Positions 1-23,040 of a stretch of DNA of 64,000 nucleotides are shown in pieces. The position numbers and the translations under genes are program-made. The DNA comes from Sarcocystis neurona (taxonomy: Eukaryota > Apicomplexa > Conoidasida > Eucoccidiorida > Sarcocystidae): contig KL647302.1 of the NCBI GenBank assembly GCA_000727475.1, forward strand, positions 427,212 through 491,211, in the 5' to 3' direction. Under the pieces are notes generated by a model, which saw nothing but the letters and a program-made list of their open reading frames with translations, was not told where the DNA came from and did no database searches. Positions within the stretch are counted from its first letter, which is position 1. Every line of letters begins with the position of its first letter.

Positions 1-205
1 TGCCTATACTCGTAGGGATGTATCTACACATTCGCGCACGTGCGTCAAGAAAGGTCGAACCGCACGTGCAGTGAATACGGGCGGGCAGACCTCCAGTGTG
101 ACTGCGTGTGTTTCCTACCTTTAACAATAGTTAGCAGATATGTGCCTGTAAATGTTTGTCCACTGCTACGAAGGAAGTTTCCTATGCAGGTAAAATGTAG
201 GAGTT

Positions 206-405
206 GGACATGGATGGATTTGGGGGATGGACCTGGAAGGATTTAAGAGAGACGTGACAGTCGGGAAAAAACGAAAACCAGTTTTATTTCTTTTTGTAAC
301 GTGGACATGGATGGAAGTGTGGCATGAGGTGAAAGGATTTAAGATGAAAGGATTTAAGAGAGATGTGACACTCGGGAAAAAACAGTAACCATTTTTCTTT
401 CGTCT
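206..405. repeat. Imperfect tandem duplication, about 100-110 bp unit
   Basis: The segment starting ggacatggatgg at 206 recurs at 303. The shared core ggatttaagagaga, then gtgaca, tcgggaaaaaac and aacca, appears first at about 239 and again at about 350. The second copy carries an extra short internal duplication (aaaggatttaag twice). Differences are point changes and small indels, so the duplication is not very recent. Confidence 0.8.
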
Positions 406-3400
406 TTCGTGTGACGGCTTCGCGTCGCTGAGTTCAATTTTGTGTAACTGCTGTTATTTCAACAAACCCCAATTTAGTAAAGGCGGCATGAAGCGCTTAA
501 CATCCGGCGCAGTCGTAAGTGTTTCTCCTGCATGGAGAATGTTCTGAAGGAAACGAAAAGCGGCTTTATTGCCGGTCCCCTGTTTCTCCATCCGTGCGAC
601 TCGTCACGGGGAACTTTTCTCTCTTGTAATCCGTTAACTTGCAACGTGCGACAGCTCTTTCCCCGTTCATACTTCTAGCCATCCACAGGCAGCCCCACAG
701 TCCACATTCATTGTGGAAAATGGACTTACGCTCCACGGGAGAAGACTGCGGCACCGGTTCCTCCAATATAGTCGTAGTTGTTTTTCTGTTTTTAACGTCT
801 TCTGAATCCTTCTTAGTTCACACTTTTCTGCGAGCAGACTCACCTACAACCACTACTCAGGCATTTGAAAACGCTTCCTTCTCTCAATCCCGCTGGGTGA
901 GGTGTCTTCTTCTCTCCCCCTTCTGAGACAGGAATCTCCACACAGAAAATTCCAGTGACAATCACAACCTTTTTTCTGCTAAGTTCTGCCGTGGCTTCCT
1001 CATCGCTCTCTGCTTCTGCAAAAATGCCAGTTGCTCTTGTTACTCGTTCCTTCCTAGAGCAGGCTTCTACACAGTAGGTTCACACGTAGAATGACGTTGA
1101 TACTGCGTTTTACATTCTCTGGCTACTGCTTCACTGTTGACGTTACGCTTGGCTTTTCCTCGACTACTGGAAGTTTCTGGCTGCCTGTCAGGCCAACCAA
1201 GTGTCCAAGATCCACTGCCTTCTCCAGCGCTTCCCCTATTTTCTTATAACGTTTACGTATAAATCTCGTACAAGGATACACCGTTGATACTCCCTACTGT
1301 TACAATCTGCCGGACGCACTATGCTATACATATAGATATATGTATACGTATATGTGTAGGTGTAGGCGTAGTCGTTGCCGTAACGACTTTGGCGTGGGTC
1401 GTGCTATTTAAGAAGCCTTGATTCGCTTTCACTTTGAATCACATAAGACGGTTTTCACGGTGGGCATTTTTTGTGTAAGGCCAGGCTTTACGGATCCATC
1501 GGCATTTTCTGGACGCAAAGAGCGTCAGCGTACCTACAAAAGTAATAGAGAAAAGGTACTACGAACACACATACGACTACAACTCAGTATACGCCACTGA
1601 TTCAAATGCAAACGAAAACGTAACCACCAGCACGAACATATCCACAAACACACGAATTATCGGGATCGCATAGCCCAGAGTTTTCTAGGGTGTAGACTTC
1701 GCACGTTCGCATCGGCGATGTGAGCGTGTACGCACATGGAGAAGTGAATAGCCACGTAGATAGACGACTACGGCAAGTAGGTGGATGGAGTGGCGTTAGG
1801 AACATTCAAAAGCGTACTGTCGAATTGCAGGAGGGGAATTCACAGATTACAGACAAGAATGCTAAGAGGCCAACTAGACGCTTACAAACAATTACTCTGA
1901 AGAGAGGTACAACACACACGGGACACACACACATCATCTGCTAAAGCCCATTCGTGCTTCAACGGTAGCCACCGACTTAGTGAAGGCGAAACTCCAGCGA
2001 TACGTCAGACCTTTTCACATGCCACAAATTACCTGTGTGTTCAGGGTAGCTAGTGTGCACTTGCACATGACGATGCGGTGGCTCAAATGCACGTTTCAGA
2101 AATGTTTATGCATTGACAGAAATGAAGGAGACGTATTTGTGCTGAGATAATTGCCTGACGCGTACCTATACGTATAGCTGTTCCTACGGACAGGCAGGAC
2201 AGATTAGCACATAACTGCGAAAAATGCAACGAAAAAGGTAAACAATCAACTGACACACTGCTACCGCTGGCATTTCCAGAGAAACATTGACACGCACATA
2301 TGTGTATGTAGATTTGTACTGCACATGAATTATTGGTTTAATGGGTAGCGCCATCCTGGACGTGCACCCCTTTGGAAATGAGGTGCCCGTTCGCGCAGTT
2401 CAGTGTCAACGTATCAGTGTATACCTGTCTATGCAGTACACACTCATGCCTGCAAAGGTGTACGTCTTCAAATATTCTCTTCCTCTGAATTGTAGACACT
2501 GCATTACAGAAGTCTGCCCTCTTAATAACGGCAAAGTCGCTCCGTCAGAGAACCTTCTGTATGGCTCCAGAATGCGAATGCGAGTGGACAATGGTATGAC
2601 ATTTCTGTATATGTCAGCAACCAATGCTTTCGCAGTAGAATGCACAAATACCTGAGATATTTCTGAACACGTAGGCTTTCTCTTCACGTTGAATTGCTTC
2701 AACCGGAAGATCCCCCCACGTTCACACGTACGCATACGTGCGTGTGTGTATACGGTTGGAGTTTTCTTTCACTACTCTCCTCATAGGTACAACTGCATCG
2801 GTAGACCTCAGACAGTCCTCCATTTTGAGACGCCCCCCAAACACATTTTCCCTGAAGCGTCTTCTATTACACATAAATTCCCCAGCCGACAACAACTCGG
2901 TTGGATCAAAGTTTCAGTCGTAGTGCTTTCTTAAACTTCTTCTCATCCGCTAGTCTTCTGTGAATTGACAGCGTAACAGACTGCAGTTTCGGTAGAGCCG
3001 CTGTCAGCCGCTACTCCATTTTGGAGTGCAGCCGTTTGAACTTTTCGGCAAACTGCGCGTTTCAACCCTCTCATCTTGCCTACCGCAGGCACCTTCTTCC
3101 CTGCTTCCCTTCGGCTAGAGTTGTTCTATAGACAAGAATTCAGTAGTGATACCGCAGACAACAGTGTTCACCAACGGCTGTGTCGACCACTTATTCTGAA
3201 TTCTGGCTCTTCTCGTATCCACAGGGCTATTTTTGGTTGTCCTTGGTCTACCAGGCGCAACGATCGAAGTTCTAACCCTTCTTCTAGGTATTGCCGTCCG
3301 AAACGAGAATTTTTACATTCTTACAGCACGAGAAACTCCGTGTCAAGTACAGAAATTTCTTACGAAAGTGGACAGCACAGCTGCGTTCAGGCGTCGATGT

Positions 3401-3719
3401 GCAGTAGAGAACTTAATCACTCTTCCGTAGGGATGCCCGCGATATACGAAGCTTTTCCGCAGTGTTAAAGAAAATACAAGCAATCGGATAAAACGCTTCC
3501 TAAGCGACCTGTTTCATGTAAGGTCAAGTTACCAGGGACCTTACTGTTAGTCACTTCATTGCTCATGTATACTTGCTCCGAAAGTCTGATGTTAGCGCGC
3601 TCTGCGGGGGGTCAAGAAATCCCCACTGCCGATCAGCAGGTGCGTGCGTACAAACCTCTGTGATTTCTACATATATACATATATCCATGTAAACACACGC
3701 TTACACATACACTTTTGCA

Positions 3720-3960
3720 TGTACGCAGAAGTATTTTTGGAGAGAAATATCAGTATGACCATCTCTGCATAAATACTCGTATATATACCCAGGCTCATAC
3801 GCGGTATAAGTACATACATAAATATACTTGCTCATATACGCGGAACGGTATTTCTGGAGAGAAATGCCGATATGATAATCTATGCGTAAGTACTCGTGTA
3901 TGTACTGAGATTCGTGTGTACTTACCCGTAGACACGTGTACATGAATATGCCTGACCATA
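3720..3960. repeat. Tandem duplication, 117-bp period
   Basis: gtatttttggagagaaat at 3,731 recurs as gtatttctggagagaaat at 3,848. Similarity continues downstream (tatgaccatct versus tatgataatct, then taaatactcgtat versus taagtactcgtgt). The two copies are diverged and sit in TACATA-rich DNA. Confidence 0.75.
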
Positions 3961-4599
3961 CGCACACATAAATATCCATACACATGGACAGGTGAGGTAC
4001 ACCGGTGCTACACTGCTGCAGAATGCAGTCTATACGGTCGTTCTACGTGTAGTTGCATAATGGGTCTTCTGAAGTTCGTAGGGCGCCTCATCGCTACACG
4101 TGTACGGGTTTGTCAACTGTGCGTCTGTATGTGCGGCTCGTTCCGTGCACCAATCTTCTACATAGGAGAGGTTGTGTGTGATACCAGGCCGATGCCTTCA
4201 TGCGGACACGGTGTTGGCGCCCGTGCACATGTACTGTGTTGCATGTATATTCGCAGAGTTTACATGTATATATATATATGCACATATGTGTATGTATATA
4301 ATACGTTTTTGGGTAATACAGAGATACATACATATCCGGGATTACCGCCGCCAACATACTTCTGTAAACGCAAGCGTACACATACTTGTCCTTACAAGAA
4401 TTTACACGAATGATGCATAAATGTGGACCTACTGGTTTATTCATCGTTTTATCCATCGACGTGCACCTGTTTGTGCGTATGTCTGTGTTTGTATTCATAT
4501 ATACATATATATACATACATATATGTGTGCACGAGGATGCCTCAAGTAAAAGACGCATGGAGGGCGGGTCATCAACCACACAGGAATATTGAAACAACA

Positions 4600-5110
4600 G
4601 ACAAAACCGAGCCTACATAGAGCAACAAAGAGCTCCTCAACAAGAGCAGCAATGGACAGCGGAGCGGGAGGGCGAGCAGAGGGCAGCAGGCGTAGTAGTA
4701 GCGCAGCCGCAGCAGGAGGGCAGCAGGAGAACCGCGGTGTTCCTGTAGAGAGAAGCATAGTACCGTCCACAGCAAGAACAGCAGGAGATGCGTGGTTCGG
4801 TCCCCTCTGTCGCATGAGTAGGGTAGCCCTCGACGCACGTACGACAAAGCAACCAGGCCACGCAAGTGCTGCAAAGGGCGCGCGGCACCATGGAGCAGCC
4901 GAATACACAGTCGCTGCGGAGTTGTACGACCCCGTGCCACACGGGAGTATCAACAGCAACTGCACCAGCAACAACTGCAGCAGCCCGGGGACGAAAAAAT
5001 TCGCCAGCAGCAACACAGAAGTTCCGCGGCAGCGGAGGAGCCCCAGCAGGTGAACTCGAGAAGGCTAGACGCAGCAATCCAGCCAAACTGTTTTCTGCAC
5101 GACTCTAACG
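4600..5110. repeat. CAG-rich block (CAG on + strand)
   Basis: Interrupted CAG/GCAGCAG triplets run along the + strand. Several frames stay open simply because CAG, AGC and GCA are all sense codons. The resulting Gln, Ser or Ala-rich frames (for example + 4,589-5,053) show no conserved domain. I treat this as repeat rather than gene. Confidence 0.7.
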
Positions 5111-5379
5111 AGAGACGGACTGATGGTGTGTTCAGTAACACCAGCGTCTGCGGCAGCAACCCAGAGTCTAACTCTGGCAACTAAACGCTACCCCGCAGCT
5201 CGTGAATTGATGTCGTGTCTGCAAGAACTGCCTCGAAGCCATTCTCGGCTCTCTACTACTTTGTATGACTGTAATTACTTCCACATTCTGTCGCGCAGAT
5301 AGCTCTGCCGTGCCGGCTGGGCTGTCGCCGCCGCACAGCTGATCCCCGCTTCTGCTGCTGTCGCCGTTCGTGCTGGGCT

Positions 5380-6930
5380 CGCGCGATGCCACAGTGTTCA
5401 CTGTCCCGTCACGCTGCTGCCGCTATCCGGAACGCCCTCGCGGCCTCCGGTGCTGCCTGGTGCTTCTCTTCATTTTTTTTCGCTGCTGGACGCGTCCCTA
5501 CGACCAGCGAGATTGCAAGTCCCTCCTACTCCTGGTGTTGCCGCCGTGCGTCTGCCGCCGCTGCTGCCGTGCTTCTGCTGCTAATGCTGCTGTCCCCGTT
5601 GCGACTCCCGCGACTGCAGCTCTCTTCCTCCTCACACTCCTGCGCAGCCGCAGTTGTTGAGAGCGTGCCGGTGCTGCGGACGCCCTGCGTGTTGTGCTGC
5701 TCAACTGCAGTGAAAGGTGCTGCTGCATTGCTGCAGTTTCTCTCGCTCACGCTGCGAGGCAGATGAAGGTCGTGGTGCTCCTGCGTCGTGCCTGCTGCTC
5801 CAGCGCGGTGGCCGTGTGGGGGCGCTCTGCCGTTCCTTTGCTGCGGCCGGTGAGCTGCTCCTTCTCCCAGCACTTTTTACACCTTTGCTACCCCGAACAC
5901 CAAGTACAGGAGTAGTACACTACACCGCTGCACTACGGTACCGCTGCTGCAGCCACTGCGACTACGGCGCTACAGCGACTACGATCTGGCAGCTGTGTTG
6001 GCGGTGGAACGACTCAATCATATAAACGTTGCCGCTGCTGCTGCTCACGTCTGTGTTGCTGCTGCTGCTGCTGTTGCAGGTCCAGCTTGCGCTGCTGCGC
6101 TGTGTTGTGGTGTTGTCCCTGTTGCTGCTCGCTTTTCCTCGCGGCGGCGCAAGTGAGAAACGTCCTTGACATTCCTACTGCATCTGTTGACACACGCGCT
6201 TTCTTGTGTTTTCCTGCCGATTCTGCCTCCTCTTTTGGCCGTCTCTTTCTGCCTTTCCGGCTGTGCACCTTTTGCAGGCTGCCCTCGCTCTTAACTCTGT
6301 GTGCTCTTCTCCCCGGCTGCCTTTCTGGTGCTGGGTTCCGTCGGGTCTACTGCTGCCCCATTCAGTCCTGCACTTTTCTGCAAGGACGAGGAGCCTCTGC
6401 ACTCCTCTCTCTTCTGCCGCTTGTCATACTTGGTCGACGATTTCGCCGTCCGCTCTTTTCCGCAGAGGCGGCGCTGCGGCGCGAGGAGAAAGCGATGGAC
6501 ACATCACTTCGTTGCTGCTCCTGCAGCCGCTGCCCCCCTGCCCGTCTTCCGTGTACGTACACCGTGCTCTTGTATCAAATCACGTGTCTGTCTCGCTATT
6601 GTTGCTGCTGATTGCTGGACCAGCTGCTTCTCGCCTGCATTCTTTTTCTCCCGTCTTGTCCCGCCCCCTGTCTCCTCTTTTCCTGCACTCTTCCGTATTT
6701 TGCCGCTTCCGTCCGTGCGACTGCTGCGGCGCGAGTACACTGCGTTCTGCAGTCCTGTATTCTGGTTGCCGCTGCTTGTCTTCACTGCTGCTGCTCCCCG
6801 TTCGTGCAGCTGCGCTTCCACTCTTCTGGTGCTGCCTCCTGCTGCTGCCCATTTCTTTTCTCGGTTCCTCATGCGCACGACTGTGCACGGGCAGCCTGAA
6901 GAAGAAGTCTTCGCTGCTGTGTAGCAGCTG
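5380..6930. repeat. CTG/GCT-rich and CT-rich block
   Basis: Here the triplets switch strand: CTG/GCTGCT lies on +, mixed with CT-rich tracts. Overlapping frames of up to 276 codons (+ 6,206-7,036) are Leu/Cys/Ser-rich repeat translations. The composition matches the introns of the downstream Rab6 gene, so unrecognised introns or untranslated sequence of a + strand gene could lie here, but I found no conserved exon. Confidence 0.7.
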
Positions 6931-7860
6931 CACCCCGCAGTGCCCACTACAACTACAGCGCTCTACGCTCGTCAAAAAGCAACAGGGGCAGCAGTCGGAG
7001 CAGCAGCATCAAGAGAGTGGGGTGTTGCAACAGTAGCACTTTTACGCAGCACCGGCGCGACACTCGAGCAACCTGTGAGCAGCACGGCTGGCACAAGTGC
7101 TGCTGCACCGCAGCACCGTCTACCAAAGAGCAAGAACGAGAGAACTACTACTTGCAGCAGCAGCGCGCGTGTCTGCGGAAGCACGAGAAATGTTGCTGCA
7201 GCAGCAGCGGCAGCAGGTGGACGGTCGTATGTATTGCGTGTGCACCTGGTCCTGCGGAAGGAACGCCGCGCACGCTTCTGTGTGAAGTTTGCGCAACATC
7301 CAGGAGTCGTCGCAGGAGGAGGAATTGCTGCGCAAGCAGCGGCACGAACGCTGGGGGCTGCACAGGCGGCAGCATCAGCTTCTTGCTCCAGCAGGAGCCG
7401 CCACAGCGGAAGAGTCTTCTTGTGGCGTGGCGGTAACGGCAGCAGCTGCGGCTTGTCAAGTCGTGCGCGCTCCAGCAGCTCAGGCTCCGTCAGCGCGTGC
7501 ACTTCGGGCAGCAACAGAACGAGGAGCAGCAGAAACGCCGCTTCTTGCTGCGAAGAGACATTCTCGCTGCGTAAGAACAGCAACAGCAGAGGCTCTTTTT
7601 CCACAGCCCCAGAGGCAGAGAATTTCGAGAAACAGCAAAGAGCCAGGAGCTTCCCTCCTCGTCCTCCTCCTCTCTGCATTGTTGCTTTACGTGCTGCACT
7701 GGCAGCACCGGCAGGAGGCGGAGTACTCTGAGCTGCTCTGCTCTGTGTTTCTGGCGCCGCTGCGAAGGCGCTGCTTACACGGCACCTCGGAACCTGCCTG
7801 TGTTCGTGTCTCAAGCGCTGCAGCAGTACGTCAGGGGCAAGACGCGCACGTTTGACTCTC
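6930..7860. repeat. CAG-rich block (strand switched back)
   Basis: The triplets return to CAG/GCAGCAG on +. Long overlapping frames on both strands (263 codons + at 6,940; 280 codons - ending at 6,972) are Ala/Ser/Gln-rich on one strand and Leu/Cys-rich on the other, as expected from the triplets alone. No domain was recognised. Confidence 0.7.
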
Positions 7861-7869
7861 TATCTTGGG

Positions 7870-9102
7870 CCTAAATCCTCGCGGGCTGCTGCTGCCGCTG
7901 CTGCTACACGCGGCCCAGCAAAACACGTGCCCCTTCTGTCGGTGGACTTGCCGTCTCTCCCTTCCCTCTGGACTACTTCTCCAGGCTGGGTGTCTGTACC
8001 CTGCATGCCAGTTCCTCGCTCCAAAGCGATTTTCTGTAAAAAAGAGACCATCTTGCATTTACATGTATGTATCTCCGCACCGACGTCTGTGTCAGAAGAC
8101 ACACGTACATACACCTGTATTATACATGTAAGTACATACAGTACATACACGTATACATGGGTGTAAGTACATACAGTATCTCGGTGTATAAATACGTATA
8201 TACGACTGCGTTAGTCCAGATCCGCAGTCGCACATATCGAGGTATGTACGTACCCTGTGCCACACATATACGTAGATACTGATACATGTGTATAGAGTCG
8301 TACATGGGTGTGCATGCGTCTGTGTGTCTTTACATGTGTCTCTTCAAGCGTGGTGCCTGCTGAAGTTGCAGAGAGCTACAGACACGTGCACCGCCTGTGT
8401 AAACGTGTAGGAAAAGTGACTGGCCGCAGCTCTGCAGGCGTGTTGGCGCGTGTCTCGTCTCCGTCTGCTGGGTAGGTGGCGGCAGTCGGTTGCGCGAAGC
8501 CCAACGACACCCGCAGAAGCAGTCGGCGTTCTCCTGCCTCCCTCCTTTCTTTCTGCTGCGCTTGCGGCTCTTGCAACGTGTCTTTGTGAGAGCCGCAACT
8601 GCTGCTGCTGCAGCAACGAGCAGCATTTCTCTTTGACAGCAGCGAAGGAAGTCCTCCTGTCGCTGTCAGCCGAAGGCTGTCTGCCGCTTCCTGCCTCCCG
8701 AGTGTCTGCTGCGCGGCATTTTCCTCTTTTCGGCCGCTGCGACGTTGCCTCGGCTGCTTTCTTTTCTTCACCTTCTCCCCCTTTCTTCGAGAAAGTTGCT
8801 GCCGTTCTCTCCCCGTCTCCCCACACGCGTCTCCCTCTGTCTCGCGCCGTCTCTTCCGGCGCCACCCCTCTCAACTGCCTCGCACTTCGTCTCGCCTTCG
8901 TCTTCGTGTTCCTGCCTTCTCTTCGTGGGACCTTCCCCTTCTCTGTGCTCGCGCTCTCACTGTCCTTTCGCCATCTCCGTCTCCCGTCTCCCCGCCACCC
9001 CCGGCTCCTGTGTCGGCTGCTCGCTCGCCGCTGTCGCCATCCTCTCTCTCGCCGTACACGCGTCAGCGCCAGTATCGTTCTCCGCTTCATCACTACATCC
9101 AC
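7870..9102 (+). promoter_or_regulatory. TACATA repeats, then CT-rich tract that may be a 5' leader
   Basis: Bases 8,050-8,340 are TACATA/GTAC-type repeats. From about 8,500 the + strand becomes strongly pyrimidine-rich up to an ATG at 9,103. The same arrangement (long CT-rich tract directly before the first ATG) occurs upstream of Rab6 at 11,690-12,169. By that analogy this may be a promoter or 5' leader. The long Arg-rich frame on the opposite strand (8,344-9,102) is the antisense of the pyrimidine tract. Confidence 0.35.
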
Positions 9103-9156
9103 ATGAATCCGTCGCTACTGAGACATCTTACGCCTGCCCTGCCCGAATGCGTGCAG
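9103..9156 (+). CDS. Possible first coding exon of an unidentified gene
   Basis: An ATG directly after a long CT-rich tract opens 18 codons (MNPSLLRHLTPALPECVQ) that end at a possible donor (cag|gtgtag). Structure and position resemble the first exon of Rab6, but the donor is weak. I could not find a following exon in matching phase among the repeats at 9,200-11,700. A frame at about 9,413-9,500 (containing EGLQVSLRVAATEF) looks coding-like but does not join this exon in phase. Confidence 0.22.
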
Positions 9157-9159
9157 GTG

Positions 9160-11690
9160 TAGAACTCTTGTGTTGTGGGGTTCTACGCCTAGCTGCTCCT
9201 TCGTACATGTATATATATGTGCGTAAACAGTGTTGTTGCCAGCAGTGATAATTTCCCAGCACCCATACATATATAGGTATATGCACAGGAAGTACATAGT
9301 AGGCAGTGTTGTTGCCAGCAGTGATACTTTACCACCTCGTACCAGGCGCCACGTCCACACTTGTTTAAGAATATATGCATACACACACATACACACAGGG
9401 CTGGTATCCCAGTATTCGTAAGTATATCCCGGAGGGCCTGCAAGTGTCCCTACGTGTGGCTGCTACGGAGTTCCTTGTTGCCAAGTCCGCAACCGTGCCG
9501 CTGACGGTCAGCAGGCGCAGCAGGCTGACGTGTGCTGCCCTCAGAGGTCCCCTTCTTCTTCTTTTTCGCGACGAAGCAAAGCGGCAACACGCGCAGCAGC
9601 GGCAACATCCTGCGTAATTTGGGTGGGGCGCGTCGGTTTGCGGCCAACTACGCGACAGAGTCTTCGGCTCACTCTCCCTGCGTATGCAGCAGGAAAGACC
9701 GCAGCAGCAGCGACAGCAGCAAGGACGACAGCAGCGGCACGTTTGCCGGCTTTTCTCCGCGTCTCCGTCTTGTGCTGCGTGTGCTCCAAGGCCCTGCTGC
9801 CGCTCGTGAACTGGCTGCGCCGTCTTGAGTTGGTGCCCGGCTGCGCCACGCTGTCCCCCTGTATCTCTTCCTTCTCCTCCTCGTTTCTCTGGTCTCTTTC
9901 CGAGGAAGTTGGTGGTGCTCCTGCCGCTGCTGCTGCAGGATAAAGAGGCAGAAAAAGGCGCGTAAAAAGCGCTGCTTTTGCCACGCTGCACTCGAGCCGG
10001 CTACCGCACGACTGGGCCATTAGTGCGCAGCAGCGGTGCCTCTGCTGCTGCTGCTGCGATAAACCACCACCGGTGCCCTCTCGGGACTACAACGCAGCAG
10101 CTGCCTTCGCCCGGGAGAAAGGTCCCGGCCCGTAACATGTTTCTGTGTGAGTGTGGGGATTGCTGCGTGGTGGTGTCGGGTGTGTCTCCGTTGTCTTCCT
10201 CTGCGTCTCCAAGAGAATGTAGGAGAAGGCGATGCATACGAAGATAGAGAAAGGGAGAAGAAAACCGAAAGAACGGCTTTCGTATGTAAGTGCGCATGCA
10301 GCCAGCAGGAGTCACCGGTCGAGTCTCTTTTTCCTCCACGTATTTGTTTCTCGACAGTGTGCGCATCTAACGTATATAAGAGCCAAAACGGGTTCAAGGG
10401 TGTGTGTCCGCATGCAGCGCAGAAAAAACGTGCCTTCAGGCCCCTCTCTCTGTGTGTCGGTGGGGAAGAGAAAGGACGAAATAGAAAGTTGTGTCGCGGC
10501 GGCGCAAGTAACTGCGTGCAGACGAAGAAGAAGAACAGCAGCGAGAGAGTTTTGCTCGCAGAGAAGGTGTCGCTTCTCTTATGTGGCCGGGGCAGGTGCT
10601 GGGAGACGCCCCCAGGGGCTCGGTGTGTTCGTGACGGCGACGTGGACGTGGGTCGTGCTGCGGACTGTCTGTGTGTCTGGGGAATCTGCGCAGCCTCCGC
10701 GTCGTGTTTTTCATCCTTCCCCTCCTCTCCGTCTGTGTCTATGAAGGGGACAGAGCTCGTGTTTTCCTGTTGCCCGCGGCGTCCGAGTCCCAAGAGACAG
10801 CCGGTCGCGAACCGCTGGGTCGACGCGTGAAGGACAGCAACACCCGTGCGACGCATGCAGCGCTGCCAGCCAGAGAGAGAGGTGGCGTCGGATCCCCGTG
10901 CGCCTTCTATACATAGATGCGCCTCGACCCAGAGCTCTGAACGTTAGAGAGACGTGCAACAAGACAAATACATGTATATGTGAGTGTACCAGTGGGTGGA
11001 CGGCAGACATGCGCCTTCGACGCAGCAGTATAGCGCACGTGCTCTGTCGAGGTTGGCAGTGTGTGTGTCTCCGGTCGGCAGCACCGAGAAAACGCGCTTG
11101 GCGACTCTTTTCGATTTATGCTCTGTCCACAAACCTACGACTCGTGCTGCGGGGGTCGTTTGGCGTTTGTCTGCGTGCGTGGAGTGGCTACGTGACCGAG
11201 TGATTGGCCCCACGTGGATACGTGCAGACTGAAGAGAGCTGGAGATGCGGCGCTTTCGCTTCTGCGGCACGCACGTATGCGCAGAGATGTGTATGTCGGC
11301 GTGAGGCGTCTGCACACGTATATATTTTAATTTGAGGGGCTGTTGTTGAGAAACAAGGAGGGTGGAGACACGACTCTTCCGGCGGGGAGTTGCAACCGCT
11401 GGTGCTGCTGCAGCGGCTGAGCTGCTGCTGCTGGCGCGGCCGTTTCTGGTGCTGCTGCTGTAGCTGCGCCACCTCCACCTTCCCGCACGTGCCCCTGCTG
11501 CTGCAGCGAACTCTGTGCTGTTTCTGGGCTGATTTGCTGCTGCGCCTGACTCTGGACTGCGTGCGCCTGCCGATTCCACTGCGGGGTCGTGCTGGGCTGC
11601 TGCTGCCGACTTGCTGTCGCTGGCTTCCGCGCCGACGCGTGAGAAACACACTGCATGCGCAGCCTTGTTCCCTTTTTTCGAGTTCACGTC
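9160..11690. other. Repeat-rich stretch, no supported exon
   Basis: CAG/CTG triplets, TACATA runs and polypurine/polypyrimidine tracts fill this stretch. Large overlapping frames (278 codons - at 10,020-10,856; 227 codons + at 10,147-10,830) are low complexity and carry no recognisable family. A good-looking minus-strand acceptor lies near 10,515 (a TCT/CTTC tract ending in cacgcag), but no convincing exon follows it. Confidence 0.5.
9228..9326. repeat. 23-bp direct repeat, 76-bp period
   Basis: cagtgttgttgccagcagtg followed by ata occurs exactly at 9,228 and again at 9,304. The DNA between is unrelated TATA-type sequence. It is a short exact duplication in a repeat-rich region. Confidence 0.85.
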
Positions 11691-12169
11691 TTGTGGCGGA
11701 CTTCTTGGATTTTCCCGTCTTTCTCGTTTTTCTTCCTTTTGGTCGTCCTCGGAGTCTCCTCGCGCTCTGCGACACCTTTTCCCTCCTTTTTATTTGGACA
11801 CCTTTCCCCGCCTTCCTGTTGGGACCCCCTCTATTTCTGACTTCCTCTCCTTGTTCGCCAGGAACCGAAATTTGTCTTGGGCCGTCGCGTTTCTGTCCTC
11901 TGGCATCTCTCGTTCGGTGCACCTCTTCCTTCTTTTCCCGCGCAATATCCGCCTTCCTCATCGCACGTGGTTCATATTCACATCCCTTTACTTCTTCGTC
12001 GTCGTCCTCGTCCTTGTCGCCGTTGTCATCTTCGCCGTCGTCGTTTTTGTCTTCTTCTTCGGCCTCCGCCTTTCCCCTTCCTCGCGCGCAGTCCTGTCGA
12101 GCTTCTCGACTTCATTCTTGCAGACGGACTTTCTCTTCTCCCCACGAGAAATACTGCCACGTGTTCAAA
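11690..12169 (+). promoter_or_regulatory. CT-rich promoter / 5' leader of Rab6
   Basis: The 480 bases before the Rab6 start codon are strongly pyrimidine-rich on the sense strand, with runs of tcgtcgtcctcgtcc type and tttctc. They end in gtgttcaaaATGG, which has adenines at -3 to -1 and G at +4, a favourable start context. Transcription start and core motifs cannot be placed by eye. The 257-codon minus-strand frame (11,188-11,961) is the antisense of this tract. Confidence 0.5.

Positions 12170-23040
<10,871 letters not shown>

Larger units (their letters stand above)
1..4590. other. No supported gene; AT/GT microsatellites and tandem duplications
   Basis: I found no exon with convincing splice sites or a known domain here. 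The stretch holds an imperfect tandem duplication at about 206-405, another at 3,731-3,960, and many short runs of alternating TA/TG/TACA. Open frames are scattered and overlap on both strands. The best is 104 codons from an ATG at 2,341 (+), and it has no recognisable motif. A second frame (+) around 3,200-3,430 follows a good acceptor (ending ccacag near 3,223) and is hydrophobic then charged, but nothing links it to another exon. Confidence 0.6.

Noticed and set aside
8344..9102. 252-codon Arg-rich minus-strand ORF
   Set aside because: Antisense of a pyrimidine-rich tract; purine-rich sequence gives Arg/Glu/Lys codons without stops. It starts with GTG and has no domain.
11188..11961. 257-codon minus-strand ORF with ATG
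   Set aside because: Antisense of the CT-rich leader of Rab6; basic low-complexity composition explained by the tract.
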